DNA of 64,000 nt from Bacteroidota bacterium. Lineage in GTDB: Bacteria; Bacteroidota; Bacteroidia; Chitinophagales; Chitinophagaceae. Position numbers and translations under genes: made by a program. The stretch covers positions 310,001 to 374,000 of the forward strand of contig JAFAFR010000043.1 in assembly GCA_023423405.1 (NCBI GenBank). The letters run 5' to 3'. The notes beneath the pieces were generated by a model. It searched no databases. It was not told the DNA's origin and worked only from the letters and a program-made list of their open reading frames with translations. This document shows positions 59,145 through 64,000 of this stretch, one piece after another; positions within the stretch are counted from its first letter, which is position 1; each line of letters begins with the position of its first letter.

Positions 59145-61913
59145 ATGAGAAAAGTCCTAAGCCTTATCTGTGGCCTTTCTTTGGCTATGCTGACCCAGGC
59201 GCAAACCATTTCCATTACCGGGAAGGTATCTGACACCACGGAAAAAAAGCCGTTGGCGAACGCTGTAGTGGCCCTGCTGTCGAAAGATTCCACCATACTG
59301 AAGCATACCCGCACCGATGCGGGTGGCCGCTTTGAACTCCAGGCGCCCGCCGCTGCTCCGGTATTGCTGCTCGTTACCTATCCCAAATTTGCCGACTACA
59401 TCGACGAACTGAAACCGGCCGGTGAAAAGCTCGACCTGGGTGTCGTTTCGCTCATCCGGAAATCGGCCCTGCTGGAAGAAGTGATCGTGTCGCAGAAAGT
59501 GGGCGCCATACGTGTGAAGGGCGATACACTGGAATACCGGGCCGACAGTTTTGCCGTGCGCCAGGGCGCCAATGTGGAAGAACTGCTCAAACGCCTGCCC
59601 GGCCTGCAGGTGAACAAAAATGGAGAGATCACCGCCCAGGGAGAAAAAGTGCAGAAGGTGCTGGTGGACGGCGAGGAGTTCTTCAGCGACGATCCCGCCG
59701 TGGTGACGCAGAACCTGCGTGCCGACGCCATCGACAAAGTGCAGGTATTTGATAAGAAAAGTGAGCAGGCTGCTTTCACCGGCATCGATGATGGCGAGAA
59801 ACAGAAAACCATCAACCTCCAGTTGAAGGAAGACCGCAAAAAGGGCTATTTCGGCAAAGCCAAGCTGGGCGGCGGCCTGCCGGGTAATTTTGAGAACGAG
59901 GCCATGCTCAATATGTTCAAGGGCAAACGGAAAATATCGGCTTACGGCACCATGTCGAATACCGGCAAAGCCGGACTGGGCTGGCAGGACAACCAGAAAT
60001 TCGGCGGCGGTGATAATTTTGAATACAACGAAGAAGAAGGCTATTTCTTCAGCTACAGCGATGGCGACGATTTCAATATGTGGGGCGGCCGTTACAACGG
60101 CGCCGGCCTTCCCAAGGCCTGGACGGCCGGTGCGCATTATTCCAATAAGTGGGACAACGACAAGAAGAACATCAACGGCAATTACCAGTTCCGAAAACTG
60201 GATGTGGAGAATACCAGCACCAATATCGGCCAGTATATTTTACCCGATACCCTTTATTACAACAACAACCAAACCAACAGTTATACCCAGAGCCAGCAGC
60301 ACAAGGTCAGCGGGTTTTATGATATTAAACTCGATTCTCTTTCCAGCTTAAAAGTGAATGTGAGCGGTAGCCAGGGATCTGCCCGGAGCGAATCTTACGA
60401 TGAGTCGCAGTCGCTGACCGAAACCGAGGACCCGGTGAACAGCCAGACCCGCAGCAGTCTTTCCACCGGGGACCGGCAAAAATTCCAGATGAATGCCATC
60501 TGGCGTAAGAAGTTCCTGAAAAAAGGAAGGTCACTTTCGTTTACCGCTGAGACCCAGTACAATTCCGACGATTCGCAAAACCAGATCTATTCCCTCACCG
60601 ATTTTTACAACGCATCGGGAAATATTTATCGCATCGATACCCTCGACCAGCACAAGAACAATTACCAGCAAAGCAATATTTACAGCGGCCGTTTGTCTTA
60701 TACCGAACCGCTGTCCAAAAAATGGTTTATAGAACTGAACTATGGTTACCGCGTGAACAACAGCAAGGCGCTGCGCCGCTCGCTGAACAAGGATGAAGAA
60801 GGCAAGTACAATACACTCGACAGTTTGTACAGCTCCAACTATGCTTTCGACTTTACCACGCAAAGCGGCGGCTTCAATTTCCGTTTCAACGGCAATAAGG
60901 TGACGGCTACTTTCGGCACCAATATCAACTTTGCCCATTTCCAGCAAAAGGACCTCGACCACGATAGCATCTATCGCTACAATTTCACCAACTTCTTTCC
61001 CAAAGCCAATATCCGCTTTAAGCTGGGAGCCCAGCGCGGACTGAATTTTGGGTACAACGGCAGCACCCGTCAGCCCACTATTACCCAGTTACAACCGATC
61101 GTGGACAATTCCAACAACCTGAACATCCAGGTGGGCAACCCCGACCTGAAACAGGAATTCCGGCATTCGTTCAATTTCTTCTTTAACGATTACAAAGTCA
61201 TGACCAGCCGGAACGTCTATATCAATGGTAATATTTCCGTGGTGAACGATGCCATCAGCGGTTTTGATTCCGTAGACTATGCCACCGGCCGCCGCTATTA
61301 TAAGTTCGTGAACGTGGACGGTAATATCGATTACGGTATGTGGGGCGGCTATTGGTACCAGATCAAGAAGTGGAAAATGAACCTGAATGCCAACCTGAAC
61401 GTCAACGGTGGTAAGGTGAACAACTTTATCAATTCCGAAAAGAATACCAACCGTTTTTATTCCATCGGGGGTAATATAGGTATCATGAAGGACAAGGAAA
61501 ACAAGTACACCATTGAGTGGAATGTGAATCCGTATTATACCAACAGCAAGTCGAGCCTGCGTCCCGATGTGGTGACGAAGTACTGGACGGTGGGCAATAC
61601 GCTTGACCTGACCTGGCAATTGCCCTGGAAGATGGAAGCCAACAGTTCGGTGAACTACAGTTGGCGGCAAAAAACCGATGTGTTCGGGCAGGACCGCAAC
61701 GTGTGGTTGTGGAACGCCTATTTGGCAAAGAAATTCTGGAAAAATAAAAACGGGGAACTGCGTTTGTCCGTGAACGATATCCTGAACCAGAATGTGGGTT
61801 TCAACCGGAATGCGTCCAGCAACTTTATCGTGGAGAATACCTATACTACTTTGAGACGGTACTGGTTGCTGAGCTTTACCTGGAATTTTTCCAAAAACCC
61901 CGGTTCAAAATGA
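59145..61913 (+). CDS. Outer-membrane beta-barrel protein with carboxypeptidase-regulatory and plug-like domains (OMP_b-brl_3 type)
   Basis: ~922 residues. Signal peptide MRKVLSLICGLSLAMLTQAQ, then a CarboxypepD_reg domain (ITGKVSDTTEKKPLANAVVA, GGRFELQAPAAAPVLLLVTY). A plug-like part follows (LLEEVIVSQKVGAIRVKGDT, VEELLKRLPGLQVNKNGEIT, VQKVLVDGEEFFSDDPAVVT), then a long barrel with aromatic-rich strands (ITQLQPIVDNSNNLNIQVGN, NVNPYYTNSKSSLRPDV). It is TonB-receptor-like but of the family lacking a SusD partner. It overlaps the GLPGLI gene by four bases (ATGA), a frequent pairing in this phylum whose role is unknown. The ATG at 59145 is preferred to a TTG two codons upstream. Confidence 0.88.
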   Translation: MRKVLSLICGLSLAMLTQAQTISITGKVSDTTEKKPLANAVVALLSKDSTILKHTRTDAGGRFELQAPAAAPVLLLVTYPKFADYIDELKPAGEKLDLGVVSLIRKSALLEEVIVSQKVGAIRVKGDTLEYRADSFAVRQGANVEELLKRLPGLQVNKNGEITAQGEKVQKVLVDGEEFFSDDPAVVTQNLRADAIDKVQVFDKKSEQAAFTGIDDGEKQKTINLQLKEDRKKGYFGKAKLGGGLPGNFENEAMLNMFKGKRKISAYGTMSNTGKAGLGWQDNQKFGGGDNFEYNEEEGYFFSYSDGDDFNMWGGRYNGAGLPKAWTAGAHYSNKWDNDKKNINGNYQFRKLDVENTSTNIGQYILPDTLYYNNNQTNSYTQSQQHKVSGFYDIKLDSLSSLKVNVSGSQGSARSESYDESQSLTETEDPVNSQTRSSLSTGDRQKFQMNAIWRKKFLKKGRSLSFTAETQYNSDDSQNQIYSLTDFYNASGNIYRIDTLDQHKNNYQQSNIYSGRLSYTEPLSKKWFIELNYGYRVNNSKALRRSLNKDEEGKYNTLDSLYSSNYAFDFTTQSGGFNFRFNGNKVTATFGTNINFAHFQQKDLDHDSIYRYNFTNFFPKANIRFKLGAQRGLNFGYNGSTRQPTITQLQPIVDNSNNLNIQVGNPDLKQEFRHSFNFFFNDYKVMTSRNVYINGNISVVNDAISGFDSVDYATGRRYYKFVNVDGNIDYGMWGGYWYQIKKWKMNLNANLNVNGGKVNNFINSEKNTNRFYSIGGNIGIMKDKENKYTIEWNVNPYYTNSKSSLRPDVVTKYWTVGNTLDLTWQLPWKMEANSSVNYSWRQKTDVFGQDRNVWLWNAYLAKKFWKNKNGELRLSVNDILNQNVGFNRNASSNFIVENTYTTLRRYWLLSFTWNFSKNPGSK

Positions 61914-62683
61914 TCTGTATGAAAAAAATGATTCTTGCGGGCCTCCTGCTGTTGGGCATTTTGTTGGCCGGCTTTCAAACGGGCATCGCACAACAAACCT
62001 TCATATTCAACGGTGTGATCGAATACGAGCGTAGGATAAATGTGCACCGCCAGTTTGAACAGGACAATGAAAGCAGCGAATGGTTCAAGGAGTTCCTGTC
62101 CAAGCAGCCTAAATTTCACAACTCCTATTTCAACCTTTCTTTTAACCGCGACAAAGGCATTTACCAACCGGGCAGGGAAGCCGATGCAAAGATGGAGCCC
62201 TGGATGATTGGTCCGGCCAAAACCAACATCGTGCTGACCGACTACCACAGCGAAGTGTACAACAGCCGAAAGCGCGTATTCGAGGAGAGTTTCGAGATCA
62301 CCGATACCGTTACCAAAATGCAATGGAAGCTGAGCAACGAAACCCGTACAATTGCTGGCTTTGAATGCCGCAAGGCCGTGGGGATCATTTGCGATTCGGT
62401 ATATGTAGTGGCTTTTTACACCGAGGAGATACCGGTGAGCGGCGGACCCGAATCGTTCGGCGGCCTCCCGGGAATGATCCTGGGACTAGCGGTTCCCCGT
62501 TTGTACTCCACCTGGTTTGCCACGAAAGTGGAACTTAACGAACCTCCCGCTGCTGTATTTACCCAGGGCAAGCCGGGCAGGTCCAAAAAACTGGCGGGCA
62601 GCCAACTGGCTCCTATTCTTACCAGTACTTTTACCGACTGGGGCAAGCGGGGACAGAAGTTCATCTGGTGGTCGATGCTTTGA
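61910..62683 (+). CDS. GLPGLI family protein
   Basis: 257 residues with a signal peptide (MKKMILAGLLLLGILLAGF, ending TGIAQQ). The family-defining motif appears as FGGLPGMILGLAV near residue 185. Other family features are FNGVIEYERRINVH at the mature N terminus, VFEESFEITDT, MQWKLSNETRTIAGFECRKA and VVAFYTEEIPVSGGPESF. GLPGLI proteins are exported and of unknown function, typically encoded next to an outer-membrane beta-barrel protein, as here. The ATG at 61910 overlaps the upstream stop; ATG 61919 is an equally plausible start. Confidence 0.9.
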   Translation: MICMKKMILAGLLLLGILLAGFQTGIAQQTFIFNGVIEYERRINVHRQFEQDNESSEWFKEFLSKQPKFHNSYFNLSFNRDKGIYQPGREADAKMEPWMIGPAKTNIVLTDYHSEVYNSRKRVFEESFEITDTVTKMQWKLSNETRTIAGFECRKAVGIICDSVYVVAFYTEEIPVSGGPESFGGLPGMILGLAVPRLYSTWFATKVELNEPPAAVFTQGKPGRSKKLAGSQLAPILTSTFTDWGKRGQKFIWWSML

Positions 62684-62736
62684 GGCGTGCCAGGCGATAG
62701 CGCCGGTTTTGCGCAGGTGTTATTGGCGGTTCGCCC

Positions 62737-63954
62737 TTATTTTTCAGGTGTTGTCAGCCAATCTAATGCGTTTATCTTTTTTACTCCGTTGTATGTTCCC
62801 GTGTCGTAGTCCATTGTAATTAAAAGTTTTTCGTGGTGATCGGCAATGGTGTCAAACGGTGCTAATTCGCGTTGTAATGTTGTTGCGTTTAGTGCAGTTT
62901 GCGAAACTTGTATGTACTGCGTAAAACCTTCGTTGCTGCGAACAACAAAATCAACTTCTAAATTTTTTGTCTTTCCAATCCACACTTGGTTGTTTCTGCG
63001 TTTAAGTTCGAGGTAAATGATGTTTTCAAGCAAATGTCCTGCATCACTTGCAAGTTCTTTTCCAAGTAATGCGTTACGAAAACCTAAGTCCACCAAATAG
63101 TATTTTTCTTGCGTTGCCAAATGTTGTTTGCCTTTGATATCGTAGCGAGTTACTTTATAAAACAAATACGCTTCAACTAAAGTCTCAATGTATTTTGAAA
63201 CAGTTTTATTGTCAATTTTCTTTTTATTAGCCGTCAAAACTTTAGCAATGTTTCCTGCCGAAACACATGAGCCAACTGAATCTATTAAGAAACGTACGAC
63301 TTCTTGATACGATTCTTCACCATAAATGGTGTGTCGTTTTGAAATGTCGTTTTCGTAAATGTTTTTGAAAACCGTTCGTAAGTATTCGTTTGCAAAGTTG
63401 TTTCCGTCTTCCGAAAGTCCTACGGCTTCAGGGAAACCGCCTGTACGCACATAGTCGGTAAAAGCACGGTCAGGATTTTCGGTTTTGTTTGTAAATTCTA
63501 AAAACTCGGAAAAAGAAAATGGCAACACATTTATTTCATACGCTCTGCCTGTGAGTAATGTTGCTAATTCGCTTGAAAGTAAAAATGCGTTTGAGCCAGT
63601 AACATACAAATCAATGTTTGTATGAACGTACAAACCTTCCAAAAGCTTTTCAAACTCGGGAACGTTTTGCACTTCGTCTATAAACACATAATTGGTCACG
63701 TTTTTTTTGAGACGCGTTACAATGTAATCGTAAATTTCTTTCCAATTTTTTTCTGCCAAAAACCGAAATTCGGGCATATCCATATTGATTGCCAAAACGG
63801 AAACTTTAGCGTTTTCTTTTCGCAACAAGTCTTGGAATTGAACCATTAAAGTTGATTTTCCACAACGCCTAACGCCTGTGGCGACTTTAATGAGATTTTT
63901 GTCTTTGAGAACACGAAGCGTGTCTAAATATCGTTTTCGGCTTATTGTTTGCAT
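62737..63954 (-). CDS. AAA ATPase with DUF4143 (AAA_14 family)
   Basis: 405 residues. AAA_14 ATPase domain with Walker A GVRRCGKST at 27-35, Walker B NYVFIDE at 88-94, LYVTGSNAFLLSSELATLLT (sensor/SxE region) and VLPFSFSEFLEF. A C-terminal DUF4143 follows with YIETLVEAYLFYKVTRYDIK, KYYLVDLGFRNALLG, LLENIIYLELKRRNNQVWIG and VDFVVRS, the last resembling a nuclease-like fold with ExK. The cellular role of this widespread family is unknown. The gene is distinctly AT-richer than its GC-rich neighbours, consistent with horizontal acquisition. It is convergent with the GLPGLI gene; its upstream region is cut by the window end. Confidence 0.92.
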   Translation of the reverse strand: MQTISRKRYLDTLRVLKDKNLIKVATGVRRCGKSTLMVQFQDLLRKENAKVSVLAINMDMPEFRFLAEKNWKEIYDYIVTRLKKNVTNYVFIDEVQNVPEFEKLLEGLYVHTNIDLYVTGSNAFLLSSELATLLTGRAYEINVLPFSFSEFLEFTNKTENPDRAFTDYVRTGGFPEAVGLSEDGNNFANEYLRTVFKNIYENDISKRHTIYGEESYQEVVRFLIDSVGSCVSAGNIAKVLTANKKKIDNKTVSKYIETLVEAYLFYKVTRYDIKGKQHLATQEKYYLVDLGFRNALLGKELASDAGHLLENIIYLELKRRNNQVWIGKTKNLEVDFVVRSNEGFTQYIQVSQTALNATTLQRELAPFDTIADHHEKLLITMDYDTGTYNGVKKINALDWLTTPEK

Positions 63955-64000
63955 AGGGTAAAGATATTTAAAATTCCTAAAACATATAAAAAAGTGTAAG

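Overview
The window comes from a member of the Bacteroidota, most likely a Chitinophagaceae-type soil or host-associated degrader. The signs are two SusC/SusD outer-membrane uptake pairs, an ECF sigma factor with a FecR/DUF4974 anti-sigma factor, type IX secretion (T9SS) PorP/SprF proteins with type B sorting domains, a GLPGLI protein, DUF4302, and short leaders with -7 boxes of the form TAnnTTTG. No computation was possible; composition and family calls come from reading the sequence.

Layout. 1-5.1 kb: the 3' end of a GH127-like glycosidase, a flavin oxidoreductase coupled to a DUF892 ferritin-like protein, small conserved proteins (DUF72, ankyrin, DUF2200) and a remnant resembling an MscS C-terminal domain. 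5.1-10.1 kb: a type I methionine aminopeptidase gene (map), then a decayed mobilizable element. It holds a broken CHC2/toprim primase, an oriT-like hairpin cluster, a frameshifted mobC and a truncated mobB-type relaxase, plus three intact cargo genes. A second copy of the last 62 bases of map closes the element. 10.1-12.4 kb: an AT-richer S41-family peptidase lipoprotein. 12.6 kb: tRNA-Pro(CGG) with terminator. 12.7-16.5 kb: a translationally coupled malQ and dipeptide epimerase. 16.6-21.7 kb: SusC/SusD pair 1.

21.9-40.8 kb is the most distinctive part. It is a ~19 kb run of six same-strand genes: three very large T9SS type B cargo proteins sharing an IgGFc-binding-like N-terminal module, then PorP/SprF, OmpA/PD40 and a second PorP/SprF. 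It looks like a self-contained system for secreting and anchoring surface proteins or adhesins.

41-50.9 kb is a regulated uptake operon: sigma, FecR, SusC, SusD, a zinc metallohydrolase lipoprotein, a DUF4302 lipoprotein and a collagen-like lipoprotein, closed by a clear terminator. 51-57 kb is housekeeping: a small membrane protein, dnaK, gtrA, argS and a TPR protein. 57-59 kb holds glgB; with malQ at 14 kb it points to glycogen or maltodextrin metabolism. 59.1-62.7 kb: an outer-membrane beta-barrel receptor-like protein coupled to a GLPGLI protein. 62.7-64 kb: an AT-rich AAA/DUF4143 ATPase, probably acquired.
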